Shown piece after piece: positions 52,961 through 64,000 of a stretch of 64,000 bases of DNA (positions are counted from its first letter, which is position 1; each line of letters starts with the position of its first letter). Below the pieces are notes generated by a model. That model saw only the letters and a list, made by a program, of their open reading frames with translations, searched no databases and was not told the DNA's origin. The stretch covers positions 48,261-112,260 of the forward strand of contig NZ_AVPG01000009.1 in assembly GCF_000775615.1 (NCBI RefSeq), given 5' to 3'. The position numbers and the translations under genes were made by a program. This DNA is from Pontibacillus litoralis JSM 072002. Lineage in GTDB: Bacteria > Bacillota > Bacilli > Bacillales > BH030062.

Positions 52961-54376
52961 TTAAACAGGTTGCTTGACGAAATGACGGACATCAATGAAA
53001 CGCCCCTCTACTGCTGCCGCTGCTGCCATTTCTGGACTTACTAAATGGGTGCGGGCATCTGTTCCTTGGCGCCCTTCAAAGTTCCGGTTAGATGTAGAAG
53101 CGCAACGTCCACCTGGCGGGATGATATCATCGTTCATTGCAAGGCACATGCTGCAACCAGCTTCTCTCCATTCAAAGCCTGCTTCTTTAAAGATTTGATC
53201 AAGACCTTCTGATTCTGCTTGTAATTTCACTGATAATGACCCTGGAACGATTATGGCAGAAACAGAAGGGTGTACTTGTTTGCCTTCAATGATTTTGGCT
53301 GCTTTTTGTAAATCAGAGAGTCGTGAGTTCGTGCAAGATCCGATAAAGACGTGATCAATGTCAATCGAAGTAATTGCTTGGTTCGGTTGCAGGTCCATGT
53401 ATGCTAACGCGTGTTGGATTTCTTGTTGTTCATTTTGGTTTAGTGCTTGCTTTGGATCTGGAACATGGGCACTTATTGGTAAACACATGGCTGGATTAGT
53501 ACCCCATGTCACTTGCGGTTCAATTTCTGAAGCGTCGATTTCAACTGTTGCGTCGTATTTCGCTCCTTCATCTGTTGCAAGGGATTTCCACTTTCTAACG
53601 GCAGACTCAAAGCATTCACCTTGAGGGGCATGTCGTTTCCCTCTTAAGTAGGCAAAAGTGGTTTCATCAGGGCTAATTAAGCCAGCACGCGCTCCTGCCT
53701 CAATCGACATATTGCACACCGTCATTCTTTCTTCCATGGAAAGGGAGCGGATCGCATCACCTGTATATTCAATCACATAACCAGTTCCAAAACGTACGCC
53801 GTATTTCCCGATTATAGCTAGTATTAAATCCTTTGCTGTTACGCCCACTGGTAAATTTCCATTAACTTGGACGTTTAATGTTTTTGGTTTCGCTTGCCAT
53901 AACGTTTGCGTAGATAAAACGTGTTCCACTTCACTTGTACCAATGCCGAATGCTAATGCACCAAACGCCCCGTGTGTCGATGTATGACTATCACCACACA
54001 CAATCGTTTTACCAGGCTGCGTAAGACCTAATTCAGGACCAATGACGTGAACGATGCCTTGGTCAGGGTGGTTAATGTCTGCTAATTCAATCCCAAATTG
54101 TTGGCAATTTTCTTGTAAAGTTTCCATTTGCTTCTTGGATACTTCATCTCTCACTTCTTGCCGGTTTTTCGTCGGTACGTTATGATCCATCGTAGCAAAG
54201 GTTAGTTCAGGACGGCGCACAAAGCGATTTTTGCTACGTAGCGCTTCAAAAGCTTGTGGTGATGTAACCTCATGAACAAGGTGCAAATCAATATAGATAA
54301 GGTCAGGTTTCCCGTGTTCTTCCGTAACGACATGATTATGCCAAATTTTTTCGACAATCGTTTTTGGTTGGCTCAT
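52961..54376 (-). CDS. leuC: 3-isopropylmalate dehydratase large subunit
   Basis: A 471-residue aconitase-family subunit. The 4Fe-4S ligands lie in FIGSCTNSR and [30 protein letters not shown] is a conserved active-site region. It is the catalytic half of isopropylmalate isomerase. AAAGGAGT precedes the ATG. It lies between leuB and leuD in the usual Bacillus order. Confidence 0.95.
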   Translation of the reverse strand: MSQPKTIVEKIWHNHVVTEEHGKPDLIYIDLHLVHEVTSPQAFEALRSKNRFVRRPELTFATMDHNVPTKNRQEVRDEVSKKQMETLQENCQQFGIELADINHPDQGIVHVIGPELGLTQPGKTIVCGDSHTSTHGAFGALAFGIGTSEVEHVLSTQTLWQAKPKTLNVQVNGNLPVGVTAKDLILAIIGKYGVRFGTGYVIEYTGDAIRSLSMEERMTVCNMSIEAGARAGLISPDETTFAYLRGKRHAPQGECFESAVRKWKSLATDEGAKYDATVEIDASEIEPQVTWGTNPAMCLPISAHVPDPKQALNQNEQQEIQHALAYMDLQPNQAITSIDIDHVFIGSCTNSRLSDLQKAAKIIEGKQVHPSVSAIIVPGSLSVKLQAESEGLDQIFKEAGFEWREAGCSMCLAMNDDIIPPGGRCASTSNRNFEGRQGTDARTHLVSPEMAAAAAVEGRFIDVRHFVKQPV

Positions 54377-54424
54377 TTGCTTACTCCTTTCAATCTGTTA
54401 AAGGGGGGAGGGGATTCCTCCCAT

Positions 54425-55531
54425 TTAGGCGTAACATCTCATAATGCTTCTCGTTGCATCTTTAGAGGTAACGTGTTCAATTACGTGTTGCGTCATTTGT
54501 TTTGTGTTGACAATAGTACCACCTGTAACGTTTAAATCAGCTGTGTGATAACCATCAGCTAGCACTTGTCGTACTGCTTCTTCAATAACGTTCGCTTCCT
54601 CTTCCATATCAAATGAATGGCGAAGCATCATTGCGGAAGATAGAATCATTGCAAGAGGGTTAGCGACACCTTTTCCAGTAATATCAGGTGCTGAGCCGTG
54701 TACTGGTTCATAAAGCCCGAGTCCATCTGCTCTTGTACTTGCAGAAGGAAGCATGCCAAGGGATCCAGTTAGGACAGAGGCTTCATCACTTAGAATATCT
54801 CCAAACATGTTCTCGGTAACGATGACGTCAAATTGTGTAGGGTTCGTAATTAGCTTCATCGCTGCTGCATCAACGAGTTCGTGTGTTACGATTACGTCAG
54901 GATACTCGGTCTTCTTTTGTTCAACGACTTCCCGCCATAGTTTACTAGATTCTAGTACGTTCGCTTTATCAACAGAAGTAAGATGCTTCCGGCGTCGCCT
55001 TGCGCTTTGAAAAGCAGTATCTACAATTCGTTCTATTTCGTCGCGCTCATAATACAACGTATCAACAACAGATTTATCGTTCTGGCTTCTTTCACTTGGT
55101 GTTCCGAAATATAGTCCGCTCGTCAGCTCACGAATAATAAGCAAGTCACTACCTTCTATTACTTCTCGTTTCAGCGGGGAGGCGTGAAGCAATTGAGGGA
55201 AGCCTTTTATTGGGCGTAGGTTTGCAAATAAGCCTAACGCTTTGCGAATACCTAGCAGTCCTTTTTCAGGGCGGAGATGGGAAGGGTTATGGTCCCATTT
55301 CGGCCCACCAACAGCGCCTAACAAAATAGCATCCGCTTCTTGACATGCTTGGAGCGTATCGTGGGGGAGGGGAGTGCCGTGTTGATCAATAGCACAACCT
55401 CCAATATCGTGCGTATGGAATGTAAATGAATGGTTGAATCGTTCTGTTACAGCCTCAAGCACTTGTTTAGCAGATTGAACGACTTCATGACCAATTCCGT
55501 CACCAGGGAGCAATATGATTTGTTTTTTCAT
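54425..55531 (-). CDS. leuB: 3-isopropylmalate dehydrogenase
   Basis: A 368-residue beta-decarboxylating dehydrogenase. LLPGDGIGHEVV begins it, GAVGGPKWDHNPSHLRPE binds substrate, RELTSGLYFG and the metal-binding ENMFGDILSDEAS are intact. It oxidises 3-isopropylmalate to 2-ketoisocaproate. GGAGGAAA precedes the ATG. A small GGGAGG/CCTCCC hairpin sits in the gap to leuC without a T-run. Confidence 0.95.
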   Translation of the reverse strand: MKKQIILLPGDGIGHEVVQSAKQVLEAVTERFNHSFTFHTHDIGGCAIDQHGTPLPHDTLQACQEADAILLGAVGGPKWDHNPSHLRPEKGLLGIRKALGLFANLRPIKGFPQLLHASPLKREVIEGSDLLIIRELTSGLYFGTPSERSQNDKSVVDTLYYERDEIERIVDTAFQSARRRRKHLTSVDKANVLESSKLWREVVEQKKTEYPDVIVTHELVDAAAMKLITNPTQFDVIVTENMFGDILSDEASVLTGSLGMLPSASTRADGLGLYEPVHGSAPDITGKGVANPLAMILSSAMMLRHSFDMEEEANVIEEAVRQVLADGYHTADLNVTGGTIVNTKQMTQHVIEHVTSKDATRSIMRCYA

Positions 55532-55545
55532 GTTATTTTCCTCCT

Positions 55546-58120
<2,575 letters not shown>

Positions 58121-58135
58121 TCATCCTTTCGATTA

Positions 58136-58657
58136 TTATTGAATTAAAGAATAGTGGTGAAACTCTGTTACTTGAGGCTGTTGTCCTCGTTGGAAAGCTG
58201 TTAACCCGGTTCGAGCAATTTCTTTAATGCCATATGGTTTAAGCAATTCAATAATGGCTTCTATCTTTTCGGATTTTCCTGTTGCTTGAACGGTAATACT
58301 ATCTTTACTGACGTCGATAATATGAGCGCGAAATGGTTCAATAATTCCGTTTAATTCTGCGCGTTGTTGCGAATTACAACCTATCTTCACAAGCACAAGT
58401 TCTCTCGCAACAATGGCTTTATCGGTAATGTCTGAAACCTTTAACACGTCGACTTGCTTATGAAGCTGCTTCGTTAATTGTTCGAGTTTACGATGATCTT
58501 CTACTTCCACAACAAACGTCATCTTTGATATGCCTTCCGTTTCGGTTCGACCGACAGAGATACTTTCAATGTTGAACTGGCGACGCTGAAGTAAGCCAGT
58601 AATTCGATTTAAAACACCACTTCGATTTTGTACCGTAGCAGTTATAATTCGTCTCAT
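58136..58657 (-). CDS. ilvH: Acetolactate synthase small (regulatory) subunit
   Basis: A 173-residue protein with an N-terminal ACT domain ([20 protein letters not shown], then NIESISVG) and a C-terminal ALS_ss domain. It confers valine feedback on IlvB. It starts in the four-base overlap with the ilvB stop, so the subunits are translationally coupled. Confidence 0.93.
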   Translation of the reverse strand: MRRIITATVQNRSGVLNRITGLLQRRQFNIESISVGRTETEGISKMTFVVEVEDHRKLEQLTKQLHKQVDVLKVSDITDKAIVARELVLVKIGCNSQQRAELNGIIEPFRAHIIDVSKDSITVQATGKSEKIEAIIELLKPYGIKEIARTGLTAFQRGQQPQVTEFHHYSLIQ

Positions 58658-60384
58658 GGTTTCACCCCAATCATTTCATGTATTCCTTTGCCTGGGGCAA
58701 TCATCGGGTAAACATTTTCTTGTTGCAGTACGCGACAATCCAACACGTAAGGATGATCATCTGCAAAAACATCTGGCAAAACGTTTTCTAAATGCTGTTG
58801 CGTATCGATACGGATTGCTTTTACATTGTAGCTTTCGGACAATTTAACAAAATTAGGTTGTGTGTGTAATAAGGATTCAGAATAGCGCTTGTTATAAAAC
58901 GTTTCTTGCCATTGTCGCACCATTCCGAGTGCTTCATTATTGACGATAATCACTTTGATCGGGTACCTTTTTTCTTGAAGTAGGGAAAGCTCTTGCATCG
59001 TCATTTGAAAGCCACCATCTCCGACAATGGCTACAACGCGTTTGTTTGGGTTCGCGATATAGGCGCCGATAGCAGCAGGGAAGCCAAAGCCCATAGTTCC
59101 AAGTCCACCTGATGTGACCCAACGATTCGGTTGACTAAATGTGAAATATTGGGCTGCCCACATTTGATGTTGGCCAACGTCTGTTGTAATGATAGCGTCC
59201 CCTTTTGTAATGGTTTGAATTTGTTTCATTAACCATTGGGGAATCAACTTTTCTTTTGGTTTGTTGTACCAAAGTGGGTATTCTTGTTTGTATTGTTGTA
59301 ACTGTCGAAGCCAGTCTCCATGATGCTGGGCGTTGACTTCTTGATTTTCAAATGCTTTTAACACTTCTTTGGCATCTGCCACGATGGGAATGTGTGTATT
59401 GATGTTTTTTCCAATTTCAGCTGGATCAATATCAACATGTGCAACGGTAGCATTCGGTGCAAAGTGTTCAATTTTCCCAGTTAAGCGGTCATCGAAGCGT
59501 GAGCCAATGTTGATGAGAAAGTCACATTCATGCAGCGCCATATTTGCTGCATAAGTTCCGTGCATGCCAGCCATTCCTAGAAATAACTCATCATCTCCTG
59601 GGTAACTTCCAAGACCAAGCAATGTATTCGTAACAGGGATACCGTGCTTCTTCGCGAATGATTGTAATAGATCGGAAGCTTGCGCATGAATGACTCCTGC
59701 TCCACTTAATAGCACTGGTTTTTTAGCTTCTTTTAATGCTTCTTTTAGCTTTTTTATTTGTAGTGGATTCGGTTTTAAGTTTGGTTGATAACCAGGCAAA
59801 TAAAAGGTTGATTTGTAGTTATCCTCACAAGGTGCGGAAGAAATGTTCTTCGGTATATCAACTAACACAGGACCAGGCCGACCGGTTGAAGCAATGTGAA
59901 AGGCTTCTCTAACGATGCGCGGTAAATCCTCAATGGATCGAACTTGATAATTGTGCTTTGTAATCGCGGTCGTAATGCCCATTACATCTGCTTCTTGAAA
60001 AGCATCTGTTCCAATGACGGTTGTGGCTACTTGGCCTGTAAAAATAACGAGCGGTAAAGAATCCATCATCGCATCTGTTATCCCGGTAACTAAGTTCGTA
60101 GCGCCTGGACCAGATGTGGCAAGGACAACACCTGGCTTACCAGATACACGAGCGTATCCTTCTGCTGCATGAATCGCTCCTTGTTCATGGCGCGTTAAAA
60201 TGTGTTCAAACGCCTTTTCGGATCGATAAATGGCATCATAAATTGGTAAGACAGCGCCACCTGGATATCCAAACAGAGTATCGACATTTTCTTGTACCAA
60301 TGCTTCCACAAATAGGTCAGCACCGGTTTTTTTGTGGGACTGCTCTGCATCTTGAATAGCGTCCGCCTTTGTTTCTACCTTCAA
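58654..60384 (-). CDS. ilvB: Acetolactate synthase large subunit
   Basis: A 576-residue TPP enzyme. [16 protein letters not shown], the catalytic Glu segment [14 protein letters not shown], the TPP-Mg motif [12 protein letters not shown] to [13 protein letters not shown], and the FAD region [12 protein letters not shown] are present. The TTG at 60384 is chosen because GGAGGG is six bases upstream; the longer frame from 60456 would place that site inside the coding region. It is the first gene after the T-box terminator. Confidence 0.94.
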   Translation of the reverse strand: MKVETKADAIQDAEQSHKKTGADLFVEALVQENVDTLFGYPGGAVLPIYDAIYRSEKAFEHILTRHEQGAIHAAEGYARVSGKPGVVLATSGPGATNLVTGITDAMMDSLPLVIFTGQVATTVIGTDAFQEADVMGITTAITKHNYQVRSIEDLPRIVREAFHIASTGRPGPVLVDIPKNISSAPCEDNYKSTFYLPGYQPNLKPNPLQIKKLKEALKEAKKPVLLSGAGVIHAQASDLLQSFAKKHGIPVTNTLLGLGSYPGDDELFLGMAGMHGTYAANMALHECDFLINIGSRFDDRLTGKIEHFAPNATVAHVDIDPAEIGKNINTHIPIVADAKEVLKAFENQEVNAQHHGDWLRQLQQYKQEYPLWYNKPKEKLIPQWLMKQIQTITKGDAIITTDVGQHQMWAAQYFTFSQPNRWVTSGGLGTMGFGFPAAIGAYIANPNKRVVAIVGDGGFQMTMQELSLLQEKRYPIKVIIVNNEALGMVRQWQETFYNKRYSESLLHTQPNFVKLSESYNVKAIRIDTQQHLENVLPDVFADDHPYVLDCRVLQQENVYPMIAPGKGIHEMIGVKP

Positions 60385-60502
60385 CTCAAACCCTCCAATT
60401 CTTTTTTCGTAAAGTGTATAGTTTTCGTTCCACAATGGTCGAAACGTACCAATCAATAATTAATAAATTGAAAAATCAGACTTTTGTAAAGGGAAATCGC
60501 CG

Positions 60503-60838
60503 AAAAAAATACCAAGATTTCTCTCCCTTATAAAACCACTCCACAAAGAGAAGCGGTTGAATAGGGGCGAGAAAGTCTTGGCTTTTCGCGGTACCACCCT
60601 AGTTTATAGCATTCATTCGAATACTACCTTATGAGACGGCCCACGAAAAGAGATGGGGTCTCTTTTGATAACAGGTGTTTAGTGACACCTGGCTAGGCCT
60701 ACTAAACGAATCGTTCAGCCTAACACTCAGGGATGATGTCGGATTAAGGTGTATTTCCGGGCTTCCAGCAACCCCGGCTCTCTGTGAATACAGTATCTTA
60801 AACCTTTACTCCCGTCATAGAGTTCAAATATTGACGTT
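60503..60838 (-). promoter_or_regulatory. T-box leader with terminator ahead of ilvB
   Basis: The T-box AGGGTGGTACCGCG is perfect (minus 60600-60587). Stem I shows the AG-bulge and GGTTGCTGGAA apical segment and an upper helix GGTTTAAG/CTTAATCC. The specifier loop 3' side reads GACATCA; AUC (60737-60735), then A, is the likely isoleucine codon. Downstream, the terminator stem (60512-60527 with 60565-60581) ends in a T-run at 60503-60509. Uncharged tRNA would favour the antiterminator and expression of ilvB onward. It begins only a few bases after ilvE. Confidence 0.92.
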
Positions 60839-60841
60839 GTT

Positions 60842-61747
60842 CTAGCTCACTTCAGCGCCACGTTTTTCTGGATAACATTGCACGCCATCTTTCGTTACTA
60901 AATTACGGAATGAATCAAGTAATTCGTTCGTTACAGCTCCAGGTTTCCCATCGCCTATGGTTCGCTGGTCTACTTCAACTGCCGCAATGACTTCTGCTGC
61001 TGTTCCTGTTAAAAATACTTCATCTGCCACATAAACATCATGACGAGTAAATGGCTGTTCTTTCACTTCGAAACCATGGTCTTTCGCTAAATCGATAATC
61101 GCGTTGCGGGTGATTCCTTCTAATGCTCCTAGGTAAACAGGAGGTGTATAAATGACGCCATTTTTCACTATGAAGATATTGTCCGCCGATCCTTCGGTTA
61201 CATATCCTTGATCGTTTAACATTAATGCTTCGTCGACACCAGCTTGATTGGCTTCTAGCTTTACCAAAATATTATTTAAATAGTTAAGTGATTTAACTTG
61301 TGGGCTTAACACATCCGGTCGATTTCGTCGTGTGGAAACAGAACCGAGCTTTAAACCACGTTCATATAGTTCTTGTGGATAGAGAGCGAGTGCTTCAGCA
61401 ATCACGACAACGCGTGGCTTTGAGCAGCTTGCAGGATCTAAGCCAAGATTGCCAGCTCCTCTAGAAACAATAACCCGAATATAAGCATTATCCAATTGAT
61501 TGTGCTGAATCGTATCAACAATAATTTGCTGCATTTCCTCCTTTGTGTGTGGGATGTGTAGCATAATTGATTGTGCAGATTCATACATGCGGGTAAGGTG
61601 TTGATCTAATCGAAATACATTCCCACTATATGCTCGAATGCCTTCAAACACCCCATCGCCATATAGAAAGCCATGATCATATACAGATACAACAGCTTCA
61701 TCTTTCGTTACAAACTGGCCGTTTAAATAAATCCATTGACTACTCAT
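60842..61747 (-). CDS. ilvE: Branched-chain amino acid aminotransferase
   Basis: A 301-residue class IV PLP aminotransferase. YDHGFLYGDGVFEGIRAYSG near the N-terminus, the PLP lysine in SLNYLNNILVKLEAN (K in QVKSLNYLNN), and the glycine-loop EVFLTGTAAEV are typical. It performs the last step of Val, Leu and Ile synthesis. AAAGGAG precedes the ATG. It has its own promoter and structured leader upstream. Confidence 0.92.
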   Translation of the reverse strand: MSSQWIYLNGQFVTKDEAVVSVYDHGFLYGDGVFEGIRAYSGNVFRLDQHLTRMYESAQSIMLHIPHTKEEMQQIIVDTIQHNQLDNAYIRVIVSRGAGNLGLDPASCSKPRVVVIAEALALYPQELYERGLKLGSVSTRRNRPDVLSPQVKSLNYLNNILVKLEANQAGVDEALMLNDQGYVTEGSADNIFIVKNGVIYTPPVYLGALEGITRNAIIDLAKDHGFEVKEQPFTRHDVYVADEVFLTGTAAEVIAAVEVDQRTIGDGKPGAVTNELLDSFRNLVTKDGVQCYPEKRGAEVS

Positions 61748-61801
61748 ACATGCACTCCTTTCTTCCTCATTTATCTTCCTCGTTTATACTTAATTAAAAT
61801 A

Positions 61802-61885
61802 GGGGCCCTTGAAGGATTAAAAAGGGCCGAAATCAAATTGTTGCAAATGAATGTATGGTAGGTGTTTGCATTCATTTGTTTGATT
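61802..61885 (-). other. Structured leader of ilvE
   Basis: In the minus transcript, CAAATGAATG and CATTCATTTG form a perfect 10-bp stem (61844-61853, 61869-61878), extended outside by AATCAAA/TTTGATT. A second stem GGCCCTT/AAGGGCC (61804-61810, 61822-61828) follows, then a modest U-rich stretch (CCTATTTTAATT). It looks like an attenuator but carries no T-box or known riboswitch motif. Confidence 0.4.
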
Positions 61886-61892
61886 GAGAACT

Positions 61893-61921
61893 ATCATAAG
61901 CCCCTTTTGGAAAACGGTCAA
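61893..61921 (-). promoter_or_regulatory. Sigma-A promoter of ilvE
   Basis: On minus, TTGACC (61916-61921), a 17-base spacer and TATGAT (61893-61898) give a strong promoter; transcription should start near 61886, at the base of the leader hairpin. Confidence 0.75.
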
Positions 61922-61935
61922 TAGGATATTATTTA

Positions 61936-61950
61936 TTTTTTCAGATAATT
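61936..61950. promoter_or_regulatory. CodY-like box upstream of the ilvE promoter
   Basis: TTTTTTCAGATAATT matches the CodY consensus AATTTTCWGAAAATT with three mismatches and lies 14 bases upstream of the ilvE -35. CodY controls ilv genes in Bacilli; the weak match keeps this tentative. The rest of 61951-62121 shows no gene. Confidence 0.35.
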
Positions 61951-62121
61951 AAGAAAATGAATCCCTTTAGGAAACGCTTACATACGCGAGATGACTACAT
62001 ATTGCTCTCATTAAAGAAAAAAAAGAAAAAAAGTAAGGGCATTAGGCTATGTACCCAAACAATGAAATGACCCATGACATACATTGAGGATAAGTCAACA
62101 ACATGAGAGGAGAGAGGATTA

Positions 62122-62541
62122 ATGTCAACACATGATTCAAAGAAAAATCGAAGTTTGTTTGATGATTTATTTGATGTAACGAGAGGAAACTCTATCTTTC
62201 GAGCTATGGATCAATTATTTGCGGATGCGTTTAGCGATGGTATTCAATTGAAACAATATGAAACGAAAACAGATTATGTAATTGAGACAGCTTTACCAGG
62301 CGTATCGAAAGAAGAAATTCATTTAGAACTAGTAGAAGACTCACTCAGAATGATGATTGACCACCACGAAAAAGCATCGAATGATACGACAGGACAAACG
62401 AAGGAAATGAGATCGTTTCGAGAAAGAACGATTTCTTTACCGGCAAATATATCGAAGCGAGAAATGCGTGCTACGTATCAAGATGGGGTGTTAAGCATTA
62501 CATTTCCAAAACGAAGAGGGAAGAGAATTGAAATAGAGTAA
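62122..62541 (+). CDS. Hsp20-family small heat-shock protein
   Basis: A 139-residue alpha-crystallin-domain protein (~45-135): ETKTDYVIETALPGVSKEEI, RSFRERTISLPANI and the closing A-x-x-x-x-GVL-x-I motif (ATYQDGVLSITFPK). It acts as an ATP-independent holdase for unfolded proteins. AGGAGAGAGG precedes the ATG. I see no CIRCE element or clear CtsR site upstream. Confidence 0.9.
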   Translation: MSTHDSKKNRSLFDDLFDVTRGNSIFRAMDQLFADAFSDGIQLKQYETKTDYVIETALPGVSKEEIHLELVEDSLRMMIDHHEKASNDTTGQTKEMRSFRERTISLPANISKREMRATYQDGVLSITFPKRRGKRIEIE

Positions 62542-62565
62542 ATAAATTATTCTTATAAATCATTT

Positions 62566-62598
62566 GTTTAGCACTGTCATATGTGCTAAACGTATTTT
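62566..62598 (+). terminator. Terminator of the Hsp20 gene
   Basis: GTTTAGCAC (62566-62574) pairs perfectly with GTGCTAAAC (62583-62591), followed by GTATTTTT. Confidence 0.82.
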
Positions 62599-62709
62599 TA
62601 AATTAGGGACAAGCCTTCAGGGAAATATGGAAAAGAGAAGGTTATTATTCAACAAAAATAGTAATCTTCTTATTAAAAAACGAATGATGCAGAAAGAGGA
62701 TCAAATATG

Positions 62710-62753
62710 TTACAATAAAAACAAATTGTTAACTATAAAATTATAGGTTAACA
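62710..62753 (+). promoter_or_regulatory. bioY promoter overlapped by a BirA-type operator
   Basis: TTGTTAAC (62726-62733) and GTTAACAT (62747-62754) are inverted half-sites of the BirA operator type, with 13 bases between the GTTAAC cores. They overlap a promoter: TTACAA (62710-62715), 18 bases, TATAAA (62734-62739). Biotinylated BirA bound here would block transcription. Confidence 0.72.
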
Positions 62754-62779
62754 TTAAAGTGAAAGAGGGGGAAATGAGC

Positions 62780-63385
62780 ATGAACAAGAGAATATCAGCG
62801 TTAGATATTACGTTAGGAGGGATGTTTGTTGCGTTAATGGCAGTAGGGGCTAATATTACTGCGATTGCTCCATTTATGGAAATAGGTGGAGTGCCGATAA
62901 CATTGCAAACGTTTTTTGCTATATTAGCTGGTTTACTTTTAGGAAGTAGATTAGGGGCATTTACATTGACAGTATATATGGCTTTAGGATTAGCAGGAGC
63001 ACGTATTTTTGCTCAATTTAGTGGGGGACCGTCACAACTAATTTCCCCTACATTTGGATTTATTCTATCATTTATTTTAGTAGCCTATGTAGTAGGGAAG
63101 ATAGTTGAACGGAAACGTACATTACCGATGTATATTGTTGCCGCATTAACGGGGCTTGTAATTAATTATGTGTTTGGAACGAATTGGCTGTATATGGCTT
63201 ATATATTTTGGTTTGAGGCGCCGGGAAACTTTTCTTATTCTGTGGCATGGGCTTGGATGTTAGTCCCTCTACCTAAGGATATAGTATTATCCATTATTGC
63301 AGCTGTATTTGGATATCGGTTAGAGAAAAGCTTTGTAGCAAATAGCTCCTTTCGTAAACAATCATCCTCACAAAAATCAGCGTAA
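62780..63385 (+). CDS. bioY: BioY biotin transporter (ECF S-component)
   Basis: A 201-residue membrane protein with about six helices. VPITLQTFFAILAGLLLGSR and the GGPSQLISPTFGFILSF motif are BioY signatures. It binds biotin and works alone or with ECF ATPase/T subunits encoded elsewhere. The ATG at 62780 is chosen with GAGGGGG eight bases upstream; the ATG at 62774 is too close to it. The BirA-type operator upstream supports the assignment. Confidence 0.92.
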   Translation: MNKRISALDITLGGMFVALMAVGANITAIAPFMEIGGVPITLQTFFAILAGLLLGSRLGAFTLTVYMALGLAGARIFAQFSGGPSQLISPTFGFILSFILVAYVVGKIVERKRTLPMYIVAALTGLVINYVFGTNWLYMAYIFWFEAPGNFSYSVAWAWMLVPLPKDIVLSIIAAVFGYRLEKSFVANSSFRKQSSSQKSA

Positions 63386-63402
63386 TGTAATATAGAATGT
63401 AG

Positions 63403-63430
63403 AAAAGACACCAAAATTTTGGTGTCTTTT
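63403..63430. terminator. Bidirectional terminator, perfect 28-bp palindrome
   Basis: AAAAGACACCAAAA followed by TTTTGGTGTCTTTT is a perfect palindrome. It lies between the convergent bioY and LPXTG genes. Confidence 0.88.
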
Positions 63431-63441
63431 CATGTCTGCAA

Positions 63442-63999
63442 TTAATCTATTCGACGTTTGGAGAAGTAAAATAAGCCAAATCCAATAACGAGAATAATGG
63501 AACCTAGCAACAACCAGTTAAACATATTGGTTGCGGTATTAGGTAATTCTGTATTCGGATTTGATTGATTGTTGTTTTCATAATCATTGTCGTGATGATC
63601 ATCGTTGGAATCTGTAATTGTTGATTCAGAATCTTGATCATCAGATGGATTTTCTACTTCGTCTGTTCCTATTTTGTTTTCAAATGTCAGCGAAAGCGCT
63701 TCTGACATACCCTTATCAATCGTAAATTCGATAGGTGTGTTATCTAGTTCATAACCGAACGGAGCTTTTGTTTCAACGAAAGCGTACTGACCAGGCTTAA
63801 GGTCTGCCTTGATAAGTCCGTCTTCATCGGTAGTAAGCCCTTCGTGAACGATGTTGCCTTTTTCATTTACAATGTTGAACACAGCACCTTCAAGTGTCAT
63901 TTCGTTGTTGTCTGCATCAACTTTGGTAAGCGCTACTTGGGCAGTGGAAATCATGTTTTCCGCAGTTAAAGTTACTGTTTCTTGTTGCCCTTTATCAAT
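63442..63999 (-). CDS. LPXTG-anchored surface protein with SpaA/Cna-B-like domain, C-terminal part
   Basis: The frame is open to the window edge, so the N-terminus is missing. A prealbumin/SpaA-type module is visible: VALTKVDADNNEMTLEGAVF at its start, ADLKPGQYAFVETKAPFGYE, and the closing LTFENK. The preceding LTAENM suggests another module upstream. An acidic Asp/Asn/Ser linker leads to the sortase signal LPNTA, a hydrophobic helix and KRRID. It is probably wall-linked and adhesive or structural; no sortase gene is in the window. Confidence 0.87.
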   Translation of the reverse strand: MDKGQQETVTLTAENMISTAQVALTKVDADNNEMTLEGAVFNIVNEKGNIVHEGLTTDEDGLIKADLKPGQYAFVETKAPFGYELDNTPIEFTIDKGMSEALSLTFENKIGTDEVENPSDDQDSESTITDSNDDHHDNDYENNNQSNPNTELPNTATNMFNWLLLGSIILVIGFGLFYFSKRRID

Positions 64000-64000
64000 C

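Noticed and set aside
61776..61877. 34-codon leader peptide in the ilvE leader (minus strand)
   Set aside because: The ATG has no ribosome site and would lie only about nine bases from the predicted transcription start.

Overview
The window looks like chromosome of a low-GC, Gram-positive, endospore-forming member of the Bacillaceae. The evidence is CotS/CotSA spore-coat genes, a short Sda checkpoint gene, a YocH-type LysM/3D protein with a WalR-type box, HemAT, a YkuK homologue, an LPXTG surface protein, strong GGAGG ribosome sites, and Bacillus-type regulatory RNAs and operators (Thi-box, T-box, PurBox, BirA and CodY-like sites). I see no rRNA, tRNA, prophage, insertion sequence or CRISPR.

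Layout. 1-3.4 kb: tail of a copper-type P-type ATPase, a divergent MFS/LysR pair, the remnant of an FAD enzyme running into a 15-unit tandem array, and a small membrane protein. 3.4-8.3 kb (minus): a LamG-like/metallophosphoesterase protein, then a Thi-box-controlled thiamine-pyrimidine ABC importer (thiY, MTH1187-type protein, thiX, thiZ). 8.5-15.9 kb (plus): cotS-cotSA, a fructokinase, and an amidohydrolase/dipeptide epimerase/acetyltransferase/Nudix cluster. 15.9-21.7 kb: sda, an HTH-PAS regulator, a WYL regulator, a membrane-anchored two-repeat protein, a GNAT-like gene, an NCS2 permease behind PurBoxes and a divergent Rieske oxygenase. 21.9-29.9 kb: an acidic surface protein, a galU-ugd-epimerase operon for UDP-uronic acids, yocH, a lipoprotein and a diguanylate cyclase. 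30-35.7 kb: a 38-residue Zn-ribbon protein, aceB-aceA, hemAT and small genes. 35.8-41.5 kb: proA and proB separated by a three-gene ABC exporter. 41.7-46.9 kb: a GltS-family symporter and a GntR-glcD-glcF operon. 46.9-47.7 kb: a 34-unit tandem array related to the first. 47.7-51.2 kb: cardiolipin synthase, a membrane protein, ykuK and a DsbA-like oxidoreductase. 51.3-61.9 kb (minus): ilvE, a T-box leader, then ilvB-ilvH-ilvC-leuA-leuB-leuC-leuD-ilvA. 62-64 kb: Hsp20, bioY behind a BirA-type operator, and the C-terminus of an LPXTG protein.

How the genes work together. The ilv/leu block covers most of branched-chain amino-acid synthesis (ilvD is not in the window). Glycolate oxidase (glcDF) yields glyoxylate, which AceB condenses with acetyl-CoA; AceA supplies glyoxylate from isocitrate. 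galU-ugd-epimerase makes UDP-glucose, UDP-glucuronate and probably UDP-galacturonate for an envelope polymer.

Most interesting points: the two related 20/21-bp arrays 44 kb apart, one carrying an exact 165-bp higher-order repeat and the other abutting a decayed gene; a Thi-box whose pyrimidine-sensing side departs from consensus in front of a pyrimidine-precursor importer; an ABC exporter with a two-unit fused permease lodged between proA and proB; and a T-box lying between ilvE and ilvB with a likely isoleucine specifier.
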